DNA of 64,000 nt from an uncultured Raoultella sp. (GCA_900759445.1 CAAEVH010000055.1:1-64000), one strand, 5' to 3'. Shown: positions 7,142 through 15,613, counted from the first letter of the stretch. Program-made: numbers and translations. The notes: generated by a model not told the origin, from the letters alone.

Positions 7142-8101
7142 ATGAACACTCAACCTGTCATCGGGATTAGTGGATGTTTAACCGGCTCAGCCGTGCGATT
7201 CGACGGCGGGCATAAACGGATGGGGTTTGTGATGGACGAGCTGGCTCAGTGGGTGACTTTTAAACCTGTCTGCCCGGAGATGTCCATCGGTTTGCCTGTA
7301 CCACGCCCCGCGTTGCGTTTGGTTCAAACCGCCCAGGGGAATATCCGCATGTGTTTTAGCCATGCGCCTGGTGAGGATGTCACCGATAAAATGTCCGATT
7401 TCACCGCTTCATATATCAATGGGCTTGGCGGTCTGTCGGGTTTTATCGTCTGTGCTAAATCACCGAGCTGCGGAATGGAGAGAGTGAGGCTGTATGACGA
7501 AAAGGGAAATCGCGGGCGAAAAGAGGGAACCGGTCTGTTTACCGGCACCTTAATGGAAACCTACCCGTGGTTGCCGGTCGAAGAAGATGGCCGCTTGCAC
7601 GATCCGGTGCTGAGGGAGAACTTTGTCGAGCGAGTGTTCGCGTTACATGAACTTAATATGCTGCGAGCCTCTGGTCTTACTCGCCACGGTTTACTCAACT
7701 TCCACAGCCGCTATAAGCTCCAGCTTTTGGCTCATCACCAGGCGGGTTACCGGGATATTGGCCCTTTCGTGGCCTCGCTCCATCAATGGGATGATTTGGA
7801 CGCTTTTTTCGTGGTATATCGCGAAAAGCTAATGGCAATCCTCAAAAAGCCCGCCTCACGGAAAAATCACACCAACGTACTGATGCATATTCAGGGCTAC
7901 TTCCGCGATCGGTTGAACACCCGCCAGCGCGGAGAGTTGCGTGACGTTATCCTCAACTATAGCGGCGGACTGCTGCCAATATTGGCGCCACTGACTCTGC
8001 TCAAGCACTACCTTGCTGAATACCCAGACAGCTATTTACTTACCCAGAACTATTTTGATCCTTATCCGAAGGATTTAGCCCTACGGTTAATGATTAATTA
8101 G
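7142..8101 (+). CDS. DUF523-DUF1722 fusion protein (TudS-like plus YbgA-like)
   Basis: 319 residues. The N-terminal DUF523 domain (about 5-150) has conserved cysteines in GISGCLTG, KPVCPE and CAKSPSCG. In the characterised relative TudS (thiouracil desulfurase) three such Cys hold an Fe-S cluster. The C-terminal DUF1722 domain (about 190-305) is the one found alone in E. coli YbgA, whose gene is next to the photolyase gene phr; its function is unsettled. The ATG at 7142 has AGAGGGGG upstream. No photolyase gene is adjacent here. A sulfur or thiobase-related role is inference from the first domain. Confidence 0.88.
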   Translation: MNTQPVIGISGCLTGSAVRFDGGHKRMGFVMDELAQWVTFKPVCPEMSIGLPVPRPALRLVQTAQGNIRMCFSHAPGEDVTDKMSDFTASYINGLGGLSGFIVCAKSPSCGMERVRLYDEKGNRGRKEGTGLFTGTLMETYPWLPVEEDGRLHDPVLRENFVERVFALHELNMLRASGLTRHGLLNFHSRYKLQLLAHHQAGYRDIGPFVASLHQWDDLDAFFVVYREKLMAILKKPASRKNHTNVLMHIQGYFRDRLNTRQRGELRDVILNYSGGLLPILAPLTLLKHYLAEYPDSYLLTQNYFDPYPKDLALRLMIN

Positions 8102-8149
8102 CCTGATGGCGAGTAAATCTGGGGCAGAAATATCCGTTGTTCGCGAAGG

Positions 8150-8192
8150 TTATCCCTGCCGTTTTCTGATGCGTTTAAGCAGGGATAATTTT
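8150..8192 (+). terminator. terminator of the DUF523-DUF1722 gene
   Basis: TTATCCCTGC and GCAGGGATAA form a perfect 10-pair stem with a 19-base loop, followed by TTTT. It lies 49 bases after the stop at 8101. Confidence 0.75.
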
Positions 8193-8255
8193 CACGGTGT
8201 GTAATCGATGAGAAAATGCGGCCCTGCACCCACGGGCAAATGTGCCGGCCGCGAT

Positions 8256-10184
8256 TTAACCGTTTCTGATTTCTTCATCGATACAAGGCTGAGGTTTGCC
8301 AAACAGATATCCTTGCGCGAAATCGCAGCCCAGAGCCTGAAGTCTTGTCAGTTGCTCCTGCGTTTCAACACCTTCTGCAACAGCCTTCATATTGAGAGAT
8401 TTCGCCATGCCCGTGATCAGTTTGATGATAGTCAGGGCGTCTTCCTGCGTAGATATCGAATGCACAAAGGACTTGTCTATTTTGATTTTATCGAAGGCCA
8501 GTCTGCTGAGGCGCGAAAGAGAAGAGTATCCGGTACCAAAATCATCGATGGAGATTTTTACTCCCAGGGTCCGGAGCTTATTAAGCGTATTTATCGGTGT
8601 AGCACTCTCGGTAAAGAGAGAGGATTCAGTCACTTCCAGTTCGAGGCGGTCAGGTGGAAGTCCAGTTTCTTTCAGAATGGTTAACACGATTCCTGCAAAG
8701 GCCTTGCTGCTTAGCTGGACAGGGGAGACATTGACTGAAATTTTAGCCGGAACAGCCCAACCCGCGGCTTCCCTGCAGGCAATTTCCAGCACCGCTTTCC
8801 CCATCTCATTAATCATCCCTGTTTTTTCAGCAACGGGAATAAAGCTATCCGGCGACAGGAGGCCCTTGAGAGGATGGACCCAACGAATAAGCGCCTCATA
8901 GCTGTATATTTTCTGACTGAAAGAATCGACAATAGGCTGGTAATACACCACGAACTCTTTGTTCACTATTGCTAATGCCATATCATGCTCAAGCGTTCTG
9001 CTTTCCTGCAATTTTTCTAACATTCGTTGCCGGAAGACTTTTATTTTGCCAGAGCCTTCATTTTTGGCTTCATAAAGGGCCAGATCGGCAAATTTATAAA
9101 GATAGTCGGAGCGACGCTCATTTTCTGAGATAACAATGCCAACACAGGTAGTTATGTTGATAATTGTGTTGTAAATGGTGTAGGGCTGGCTGATAAACTC
9201 ACATATTTTCTGGGCTCGCGAAACGGCCCGACTTTCTGTCAGGCCACTTGAGAGAAACGCAAACTCATCCCCGCCTAAGCGATACAGCGTATCCGACGTA
9301 AGGCTTGTCGAAATCAGACGATCGGATATCTGGCGCAGTAACATATCACCGGCATCATGACCATACGTATCATTGACCTCTTTGAATCGATCTAAATCAA
9401 ACAACATCACCGTCACAGCATCGTTATTTTTCTCTGCCATTTCGATTGTTTTATTTAAATCGCTCCAGAATAGCTGGCGGTTATTCATCTCGGTGAGCGA
9501 GTCATGGTAGACGTCATATTCCAGCTTGGCATTCTGAATTTGTAGCTTTTCCTTCGATTTTTGCAGTTCTTCGGCAAGACTCTTGACCTGAAGGTGCGCC
9601 CGCAGAATATTTCTGTTTTGATAAAAAATGAGCACGCCCAGAATCGCACTCAGTATTATTAGCAGTACAGATGTCGTTGAGTAAATATAGTACAGCGTTT
9701 GAATTTTTTGGTTGGCGTTATTAATCGAGTTAACATCTTTGTTTAATGCGCCGGATGAAAGACGGCCAAGTTGTGCATCCAGGGTATGCATTTTTTTCAG
9801 ATACGTCTGGAGTGCTGGACGGTTCATTTTCTCGAGATTATCATCCAGATAACTAAGGGTATTTTCAAGTGTTACCGCTAGCTCACGGTGGGCAATGTTG
9901 CTTTCTATGTAGCGCCCCAAATCACCTTCTTTTATCAAATCACTCTGGCTGAGCATAATGTCGAGACGCATGCGTACATCATCAAGATTCATCGTATCAT
10001 CGATAGTGTAAAGACCAAGCAACGATTCAAATCGGTAATATTGAGATACCAACTGAGCGGCAGACCAGGAATCGGTGTAGTGAGTCAGTTTCTGTAGCTC
10101 TTGTTGCCTTTCATGCACGAGGAAAGAGATATATCCGGTCGATATAAAAAGAAAAAAGATTATGCCAGCCAGTATTCTGTTCAT
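8256..10184 (-). CDS. membrane GGDEF-EAL protein (c-di-GMP synthesis and/or breakdown)
   Basis: 642 residues: N-terminal membrane segment (about 4-24), a helical periplasmic domain to about 165, a second membrane segment (about 168-187), a coiled linker, GGDEF (about 215-375) and EAL (about 390-635). The cyclase site reads RLGGDEF and the phosphodiesterase residues are all present: EALIRW, SVNVSP, DDFGTG, KIDKSF, AEGVET. Both activities look possible; no RxxD inhibitory site is visible. The ATG at 10184 follows GAGGAAC. It lies 17 bases after the small periplasmic protein gene on the same strand, so the two are probably one operon and the periplasmic protein may feed the sensor domain. Confidence 0.9.
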   Translation of the reverse strand: MNRILAGIIFFLFISTGYISFLVHERQQELQKLTHYTDSWSAAQLVSQYYRFESLLGLYTIDDTMNLDDVRMRLDIMLSQSDLIKEGDLGRYIESNIAHRELAVTLENTLSYLDDNLEKMNRPALQTYLKKMHTLDAQLGRLSSGALNKDVNSINNANQKIQTLYYIYSTTSVLLIILSAILGVLIFYQNRNILRAHLQVKSLAEELQKSKEKLQIQNAKLEYDVYHDSLTEMNNRQLFWSDLNKTIEMAEKNNDAVTVMLFDLDRFKEVNDTYGHDAGDMLLRQISDRLISTSLTSDTLYRLGGDEFAFLSSGLTESRAVSRAQKICEFISQPYTIYNTIINITTCVGIVISENERRSDYLYKFADLALYEAKNEGSGKIKVFRQRMLEKLQESRTLEHDMALAIVNKEFVVYYQPIVDSFSQKIYSYEALIRWVHPLKGLLSPDSFIPVAEKTGMINEMGKAVLEIACREAAGWAVPAKISVNVSPVQLSSKAFAGIVLTILKETGLPPDRLELEVTESSLFTESATPINTLNKLRTLGVKISIDDFGTGYSSLSRLSRLAFDKIKIDKSFVHSISTQEDALTIIKLITGMAKSLNMKAVAEGVETQEQLTRLQALGCDFAQGYLFGKPQPCIDEEIRNG

Positions 10185-10201
10185 GATGTTCCTCTGAACG
10201 C

Positions 10202-10696
10202 TTACTCAATATCCATACTACTGACCTGCCATGCAGACCTTGAATAATAAATCTGATTATTTAGTTCCGGCATGCTGTCATAGGGATACACAATGAATAA
10301 TGGGCCTTTATCACGGATGCGCATATATTTTCCGTTGATTTTTAAAGCAAGGATGGCATTGTATTTTTTGAAATCACTGAGAGGGATAACGGTGGTGTAG
10401 TCATTAAGCGCAGTAACCTTTACAACGGAGCCGCTCGCTCCAACATAATCCATGAGTTTTTGTAGTGGAATACCCGTAAAGGTCGTACGTCCATTATACC
10501 AGGGGGAGGTGGTCTGAAAACTTACCATGCCCAGCTTCTCAAGGCTGGCGGTATCAAAAACCGCTTTCCCGTCTTCATTTGTATTTTCAATATTACCGGA
10601 TAACGTTAAAAGAACTTTACCGGTGGGCCTGGAAAGTTCACCCGCCCAAAGCTGGGTGGAGAGCACAACGCTTACCAACATGACTATTAACCGCAT
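10202..10696 (-). CDS. secreted SUOX-like (oxidoreductase molybdopterin-binding fold) protein without Cys
   Basis: 164 residues with a signal peptide (about 1-18, cleavage near LWAG). The remainder resembles the molybdopterin-binding fold of sulfite-oxidase-like proteins (FTGIPLQKLMDYVGA; ILALKINGKYMRIRDKGPL). It contains no cysteine at all, so the Cys that coordinates Mo in SUOX enzymes is missing and catalysis is unlikely. The ATG at 10696 follows GAGG. It is first in a two-gene unit with the GGDEF-EAL gene. A role as periplasmic ligand sensor for that protein is inference; the fold assignment rests on motifs only. Confidence 0.7.
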   Translation of the reverse strand: MRLIVMLVSVVLSTQLWAGELSRPTGKVLLTLSGNIENTNEDGKAVFDTASLEKLGMVSFQTTSPWYNGRTTFTGIPLQKLMDYVGASGSVVKVTALNDYTTVIPLSDFKKYNAILALKINGKYMRIRDKGPLFIVYPYDSMPELNNQIYYSRSAWQVSSMDIE

Positions 10697-11003
10697 TCTA
10701 ACCTCACCAATCAGCCGGATGTAAAAGAATTATAATTTAGATATCACGCTATTTATATATTCCGCCTGTCTATTATTGATGATGTGAAGTTGTTTGTATT
10801 TTAATTCATTTAAATCAATGGGTTGCCATGCTTAATGGTTATGAATATTTATTAAATCAGGCGAAGTCTGTTATTAACGGACGGTGATTTTTGTTGTGTC
10901 TGTACAAAAAACACTCACTCTGTGGTTGTTAAAAAATCACACGATCATAAAGGTTTATTTTTTTGTGCAGCGACAGGGAATCGTTGTTTTATCGGCGGGT
11001 AAC

Positions 11004-11028
11004 CTTGTTGAATAAATCGAACTTTTGC
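11004..11028. mobile_element. remnant resembling an IS903/IS5-family end
   Basis: CCTTGTTGAATAAATCGAAC then TTTTGCC closely resembles the terminal sequence of IS903-type elements as I remember it. No transposase reading frame accompanies it. It lies in the 541-base gap 10697-11237, which otherwise holds AT-rich sequence and the tiny frame at 11099. Confidence 0.4.
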
Positions 11029-11098
11029 CTATTCCCGGGATTAGATTACACAGGCGTAGCAGACGTTCAAAAATAGTCAATTATCAGGAATTCAAAAT

Positions 11099-11197
11099 AT
11101 GCAAAATCACCTACGGGATCGTCAGCAACTTAATGAACTTATCAATGGCTGGATACACCGCGATTGGGGGAATATGCCGCGCTGGCTTGCTGCCTGA
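11099..11197 (+). pseudogene. small ORF or 5' gene remnant, 32 codons
   Basis: ATG at 11099 has AGGAA 8 bases upstream and opens a 32-codon frame beginning MQNHLRDRQQLNELINGW, ending MPRWLAA. It looks like the start of a helical protein cut short. It lies directly after the IS-like end, so truncation is plausible. I do not recognise it; it could also be a genuine small protein. Confidence 0.35.
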
Positions 11198-11237
11198 GCC
11201 AGGCGGATATACCTTGCTGAGCGCCGCATAACCGGGT

Positions 11238-11879
11238 TTATTCGCCAGCCTGAGCCGACTGGCGGGCATACAGATAAGCGGTCGCTCTGGAGACGCCCAG
11301 ATGCTGCGCCACTGTGTCCATAGATTTTCGTACGTTCAGCAAACCGTCTTTGCGTAATTGTTGAATCAGTCGTTTACGGTCTTCAGGTTTCAGGGCGCGG
11401 GCCGTCGTTGCGCATTTAGCGGCAAAGTCATCGATACGCTGGCGGATGACTTCGTTACTGCCGGGATCGATATGTTCCTTAATGGGAGAGTCAGCGGTTT
11501 CAGTAAAACGCGCAAGGGCACTCTGCATGCCACGAAACAGCGTCATATCCACGTTCAGACAGAGTGCTGCTACGTATTTGCCTTCGTCATCCTTGATGCC
11601 GATGGAGGTACTTTTCACCGGGCGGCCATCGGCAAACTGGTTGCTGTAGTTGGCAATAATGCTGGGAAATTCAGGCGATGCGATTCGCGCCAGACCCAGT
11701 TCTGTTGCCGGTTGGCCGGGTTCTCGCCCGGACAGGTTATTATGGATGGATAAAATGGCATGTTCAGGATTTTTGAGATCATGAACCACCACTTCGCAAA
11801 ACGGAGAGAAGGTCTCGCTCAAGCCCCTGGCGATAGTGTCAATTTGGCTGAGAAGTGAGTTGTTATCGGTTTTTGGCAT
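11238..11879 (-). CDS. YheO/DauR-type transcriptional regulator (PAS-like plus HTH)
   Basis: 213 residues from the ATG at 11879, which has AGGAG 6 bases upstream; the open frame extends further but overlaps the preceding gene without a ribosome site. The N-terminal YheO-type PAS-like domain (about 10-125) includes HDLKNPEHAILSIHNN. The C-terminal helix-turn-helix is DTVAQHLGVSRATAYLYARQ. Relatives such as DauR regulate amino-acid catabolic genes in response to metabolites. It is the last gene of a three-gene unit with ridA and the ammonia-lyase, so it probably controls that unit, plausibly through the palindrome at 13431-13463 (inference). Confidence 0.85.
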   Translation of the reverse strand: MPKTDNNSLLSQIDTIARGLSETFSPFCEVVVHDLKNPEHAILSIHNNLSGREPGQPATELGLARIASPEFPSIIANYSNQFADGRPVKSTSIGIKDDEGKYVAALCLNVDMTLFRGMQSALARFTETADSPIKEHIDPGSNEVIRQRIDDFAAKCATTARALKPEDRKRLIQQLRKDGLLNVRKSMDTVAQHLGVSRATAYLYARQSAQAGE

Positions 11880-11973
11880 GTCAGTCTCCTGCGGTGATGC
11901 CTGTTGCCATGATTGCGGGCAGTTTACAGTGAGCAGGGTTCGCTTTTCCAGACGCGAGTGTTCAGACGGTAAT

Positions 11974-11998
11974 AAGGTATCCGCATGGCAGATACCTT
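11974..11998. terminator. intercistronic hairpin between lyase and regulator genes
   Basis: AAGGTATC and GATACCTT form an 8-pair stem with a 9-base loop, just past the lyase stop. There is no U-tract on either strand. It may partly separate or stabilise the transcript rather than terminate it. Confidence 0.4.
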
Positions 11999-12003
11999 CT
12001 TGA

Positions 12004-12972
12004 TTACCCGGCAAGGAATTCACTGTAGCGGCTGATATCCACGTTCCCACCGCTGATGATAATGCCGATTTTTTTGCCGCGAAGTTCAGCTTTGCGCGCT
12101 CTGGCGGCGGCAAAACCCAGACAGCCAGTCGGCTCCACGACAATTTTCATTCGCTCAGCGATAAATTTCATCGAGGCGACTAATTCATCGTCTGAGACAG
12201 TCAGAATATCGTGCACATTTCGCTGGATAATCGGAAACGTAATATTCCCGAGATGTTGGGTCTGAGCACCGTCAGCAATGGTTTTCGGCGTATCGATATG
12301 AACAATCTTTCCGCTGCGAAACGACTGTTGACCATCGTTTCCCGCCTCCGGCTCGACACCATAGATGATGCAGTCAGGTGACAGATGTCTGGCTGCCAGT
12401 GAGGAGCCCGAAAGCAGGCCACCACCGCCCAGACACACGAAAAGAACGTCTAGCTGACCCACTTCTTCAATCAGCTCTTTTGTGGCGGTGCCCTGGCCCG
12501 CAATCACGTGCGGATGGTCGTATGGCGGGATCAGCGTCAATCCTTGTTTCTCTGCCAGCTCCCGTCCGATTTTTTCACGATCTTCGGTATAGCGATCGTA
12601 AATCACCACATTTCCACCATAGCCTTTTGTGGCTGCAACTTTAGCCGCCGGGGCATCATGCGGCATGATAATCGTCGCCGGGATCCCCAACAATTTTGCC
12701 GACAGGGCAATGGCCTGCGCATGGTTGCCGGACGAAAAGGTGACGACGCCCGCAGCGCGTTGTTCTGGCGTGAACTGGCGTAACGCATTCATGGCTCCGC
12801 GAAATTTAAACGCGCCCATTCTCTGGAAGTTTTCGCACTTGAAGAAAACTTCAGCACCAAATTCGTCATTAACCGTTCGGGAGGTCATCACCGGCGTTTT
12901 GTTGGCATAGTCGGCGATGCGCTCTGCCGCGGCGGCAACATCGTTATAATCAGGCAGTGTCATTTCAGTCAT
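12004..12972 (-). CDS. PLP-dependent ammonia-lyase (threo-3-hydroxyaspartate dehydratase/serine racemase type)
   Basis: 322-residue fold-type II PLP enzyme. The Schiff-base Lys lies in GAFKFRGA (about residue 55), the Asn/Gly substrate loop is SSGNHAQA, and the phosphate-binding loop is GGGGLLSG. No ACT domain is present, unlike biosynthetic threonine dehydratase IlvA. Family members deaminate L-threo-3-hydroxyaspartate, serine or threonine, or racemise serine; the exact substrate cannot be read. The ATG at 12972 follows AGGTGA. It is the middle gene of ridA-lyase-regulator. The neighbouring RidA would hydrolyse the enamine/imine such lyases release, which fits the pairing. Confidence 0.88.
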   Translation of the reverse strand: MTEMTLPDYNDVAAAAERIADYANKTPVMTSRTVNDEFGAEVFFKCENFQRMGAFKFRGAMNALRQFTPEQRAAGVVTFSSGNHAQAIALSAKLLGIPATIIMPHDAPAAKVAATKGYGGNVVIYDRYTEDREKIGRELAEKQGLTLIPPYDHPHVIAGQGTATKELIEEVGQLDVLFVCLGGGGLLSGSSLAARHLSPDCIIYGVEPEAGNDGQQSFRSGKIVHIDTPKTIADGAQTQHLGNITFPIIQRNVHDILTVSDDELVASMKFIAERMKIVVEPTGCLGFAAARARKAELRGKKIGIIISGGNVDISRYSEFLAG

Positions 12973-12999
12973 TGTTGTTCACCTGTATGTCGTTAAACG

Positions 13000-13395
13000 T
13001 CATGCTTGTGGGGCCAGGGCAATAGCTTCAACTTCCAGTGCGAAACCATAATGAAGCTCTGCAACGCCCGCTACCGCGCGGGAGGGCCGGAAATCACCGA
13101 TCCACTCCCCATAGATTTTGTTAAACGTTGGCCATTGGTTGATATCTGTCACATAGACGCGTACTGACACCAGGTGCTGTCGAGAAACCCCAGCGCCAGC
13201 CAGGCAGGCATCAATATTCTGCAGTACCAGCCGCGTCTGCTCTTCAAAAGAGGCATCCGTTTTTTTTTCGCCATCACTTGTGACCGGCAACTGACCAGAA
13301 ATGAAGACGAATCCGCCAGCCGTTGTACTGTGTGAGTAATGACCTGCAGGCGGAAAACCTCCTGCAGATGAGTTCAATGTAATGTCCACGGACAT
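13000..13395 (-). CDS. RidA/YjgF family reactive-intermediate deaminase
   Basis: 131 residues. The conserved C-terminal block RPSRAVAGVAELHYGFALEVEAIA carries the Arg that binds the substrate carboxylate in RidA. Members hydrolyse 2-aminoacrylate and related imines made by PLP lyases. The ATG at 13395 follows AGGAG with an 8-base gap. It is the first gene of the unit with the ammonia-lyase 27 bases downstream, and it is a paralogue of, not identical to, housekeeping RidA. Confidence 0.9.
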   Translation of the reverse strand: MSVDITLNSSAGGFPPAGHYSHSTTAGGFVFISGQLPVTSDGEKKTDASFEEQTRLVLQNIDACLAGAGVSRQHLVSVRVYVTDINQWPTFNKIYGEWIGDFRPSRAVAGVAELHYGFALEVEAIALAPQA

Positions 13396-13430
13396 AAGTG
13401 AATCTCCTGTAGTTATTGATAATCCATTTT

Positions 13431-13463
13431 GTATAAAATAATACTCTTTGTATTATTTTATAC
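13431..13463. promoter_or_regulatory. perfect palindrome upstream of the ridA unit (candidate operator)
   Basis: GTATAAAATAATAC and GTATTATTTTATAC are perfect 14-base inverted arms around a 5-base spacer (TCTTT). The centre is 52 bases upstream of the ridA start. The arms contain -10-like TATAAAAT/TATTAT sequences, so a bound protein would overlap the promoter. The likely ligand is the YheO-type regulator of the same unit (inference). Confidence 0.65.
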
Positions 13464-13608
13464 GCTTTCATACCGCGTTCGGCTAGTGATAGTTTTCACA
13501 GATGATGATTTTGTGAACTAAGGCAAACGTGACCCACGTTATATAGCTATCCTGGCGCGGTGAAAGAGGGGGAACGCTTTTGATGAGGGTAAAGCTGGGG
13601 AGTGAAGA

Positions 13609-13629
13609 AGCGCCCCGGGGCGGGGCGTT
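13609..13629 (-). terminator. terminator of ydhR
   Basis: CGCCCC and GGGGCG stem (6 G-C pairs plus flanking pairs) with a 5-base loop, followed on the minus strand by CTTCTTC. It lies 12 bases past the ydhR stop. Confidence 0.6.
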
Positions 13630-13640
13630 AAAGCCAAAAA

Positions 13641-13949
13641 TTAGCCGATATGGCCGTGGTTAATCTTACTTAACGGTTCATTGATATCGAAGATTTTGCA
13701 CGTCACGTCATCCACACCCAGGTGCTTCAGGCGGGCCGTGTGTTTTTTGATATAGGCCAGAGCGCTGTCTTCATCCTGAAACAGGTAGATGCCACCCGCT
13801 TCGTGGTTTGCTGCGTTCTCGGTCCAGATTTTCCAGATGAAACCCGGCTCCTGGTTGATGGATTCGGCCAGTTCAACAAGCTGATGTGACATCTCAGTGC
13901 CAAACGGACCAGGAAAATCAAAGTGTATCTGCACGAGTTTGTTCGCCAT
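13641..13949 (-). CDS. ydhR: YdhR family putative monooxygenase
   Basis: 102 residues, a small dimeric ferredoxin-like alpha/beta-barrel protein. It matches E. coli YdhR closely ([38 protein letters not shown]). Its fold suggests an oxygenase acting without cofactor, but its substrate is not established. The ATG at 13949 follows GGAGG. It marks the left edge of gene order shared with K-12. Confidence 0.95.
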   Translation of the reverse strand: MANKLVQIHFDFPGPFGTEMSHQLVELAESINQEPGFIWKIWTENAANHEAGGIYLFQDEDSALAYIKKHTARLKHLGVDDVTCKIFDINEPLSKINHGHIG

Positions 13950-13985
13950 AAATCCTCCATGGATTGGTTAATTCGGGTAAGGCTG

Positions 13986-14777
13986 CTAGCGTAACAGCAC
14001 TTTACCTGTCAGATAAGTTACAGCTTGTCCACCGATATAAACACGTGTTCCTGTCAGCTGGCAGCGTAAATCGCCGCCGCGTTCAGAGACCTGGCGCGCC
14101 AGCATCTGCGTTTTATTCAGTTTTGCAGCCCAATAAGGAATCAGCATGCTATGCGTCGAACCGGTGACCGGGTCTTCCGCGACCGCTTCACCCGGGCAGA
14201 AGAAACGGCTGACGAAATCGTATTCCCCGTCACCCGGCGCGGTGATACATACCATTTTCCCGAGGGGAATCATGGCGTGGATATTCGGGCGCACAGCCTC
14301 AACCTGCTGTTGATTCTCCATCACGACCATGTAATCGCGCGCGACGCGCACTTCTTTATATTCGGTGATGCCCAATGTTTCCAGCAGTAAGGCGGGCGGT
14401 TCGGCAGGTTCGCTTTGCCAGGCAGGAAAATCAAGAGTCAGCCAATCACCGCTGCGCGTGACCGTCAGTGGACCCACAAAACGGGTGGCAAAATGGATGG
14501 TCGCTTCCGGGAAATCCAGATGTTCAAAGATGACATGTGCGGCGGCAAGCGTGGCGTGCCCACACAGATTAATTTCGCCTTGCGTGGTAAACCAACGCAG
14601 CTCGAAGCCATTCTCATTGGCGACAAAAAAAGCGGTTTCCGACTGGTTATGCTGCTGCGACATTTTTAATAATATTTCATCGGGCAACCAGTCATCGAGC
14701 GGGCATACTGCTGCGGCATTACCGCCAAACGTCGTAGTGGTAAAGGCATCTACCATGTAGAAATCGATTTGTTGCAC
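13986..14777 (-). CDS. PhzF family isomerase-like protein
   Basis: 263 residues with the duplicated PhzF/diaminopimelate-epimerase-like fold. FGGNAAAVC occurs near the N-terminus, the catalytic Glu is in QSETAFF, and GEINLCGHATLAAAHV and AEDPVTGSTHSML are family signatures. PhzF itself isomerises a dihydro-anthranilate in phenazine synthesis; enterobacterial paralogues such as YddE have no firm function. The start is GTG at 14777 with GAGGG 7 bases upstream. E. coli K-12 lacks it at this site, so it is an insertion relative to that order. Confidence 0.88.
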   Translation of the reverse strand: MQQIDFYMVDAFTTTTFGGNAAAVCPLDDWLPDEILLKMSQQHNQSETAFFVANENGFELRWFTTQGEINLCGHATLAAAHVIFEHLDFPEATIHFATRFVGPLTVTRSGDWLTLDFPAWQSEPAEPPALLLETLGITEYKEVRVARDYMVVMENQQQVEAVRPNIHAMIPLGKMVCITAPGDGEYDFVSRFFCPGEAVAEDPVTGSTHSMLIPYWAAKLNKTQMLARQVSERGGDLRCQLTGTRVYIGGQAVTYLTGKVLLR

Positions 14778-14910
14778 GGTGTAACCCTCTCATCGCACTC
14801 AGGATATCCCACACTCTATCATGCAATGATTGTCATTGGTTAAGCGCCCTGATTCGCCTGCGTGTTAAAAATTCGCTATCATCCGTTTCCACACTTCATC
14901 CTGGTCGCTC

Positions 14911-15609
14911 ATGTCTACGATCCTTGATACCTTTATTGCCCCGCCTTGTCATGATGATATAGCGATCCTCTATCAGGACGAGCATCTGGTGCTTATCAAT
15001 AAACCCACCGGACTGCTTAGTTTGTCGGGGAAAAACCCGCAGAATCTCGATTCGGTACATCACCGGCTGGTACAGATTTACCCCGGCTGTACGCTGGTAC
15101 ATCGGCTTGATTTTGGGACGTCAGGGCTGATGGTGATTGCCCGTAACAAGGCTATCAACGCCGCGCTTTGCCAGCAGTTCAGTCAGCGCGCGGTAAGCAA
15201 GGTGTATAGTGCGTTGTTGTGCGGGCATCTGAAAAACGATGAAGGCGTTATAGACGCAGCGATTGCCAAGGATCCGGCGCTGTTTCCACTGATGTCGATT
15301 TGCGCCATTAACGGTAAACCCGCGCGCTCGCGCTATCAGGTTATTGAGCGTTTTCATCATCGCCAGCAAGATGGGACGTTACTCGCTTTGACGCGGGTAC
15401 GGCTGACACCTGAAACCGGGCGTACCCACCAGTTGCGGATCCACTGTCAGCAGTTGGGGCATCCCATTTTGGGGTGCGATTTATATGGTGGGCGTCTGCT
15501 GCAAGGCACCGAACGGACGTCGAGACTGATGCTGCATGCCAGTGAACTGCATTTCAGGCATCCGGTCAGTCAGGAATGGATGACGGCCCAAAACGCCAGC
15601 CCGTTTTGA
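14911..15609 (+). CDS. RluA-family RNA pseudouridine synthase
   Basis: 232 residues. The catalytic Asp is in VHRLDFGTSGL, with GRTHQLRIHC and LMLHA as further family motifs. There is no N-terminal S4 domain. It isomerises uridine to pseudouridine in rRNA or tRNA; the target base is unknown and it is not one of the K-12 enzymes I can name. The ATG at 14911 was chosen because the conserved fold begins soon after; no strong Shine-Dalgarno precedes it. It is divergent from the PhzF gene. Confidence 0.85.
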   Translation: MSTILDTFIAPPCHDDIAILYQDEHLVLINKPTGLLSLSGKNPQNLDSVHHRLVQIYPGCTLVHRLDFGTSGLMVIARNKAINAALCQQFSQRAVSKVYSALLCGHLKNDEGVIDAAIAKDPALFPLMSICAINGKPARSRYQVIERFHHRQQDGTLLALTRVRLTPETGRTHQLRIHCQQLGHPILGCDLYGGRLLQGTERTSRLMLHASELHFRHPVSQEWMTAQNASPF

Positions 15610-15613
15610 GGAT

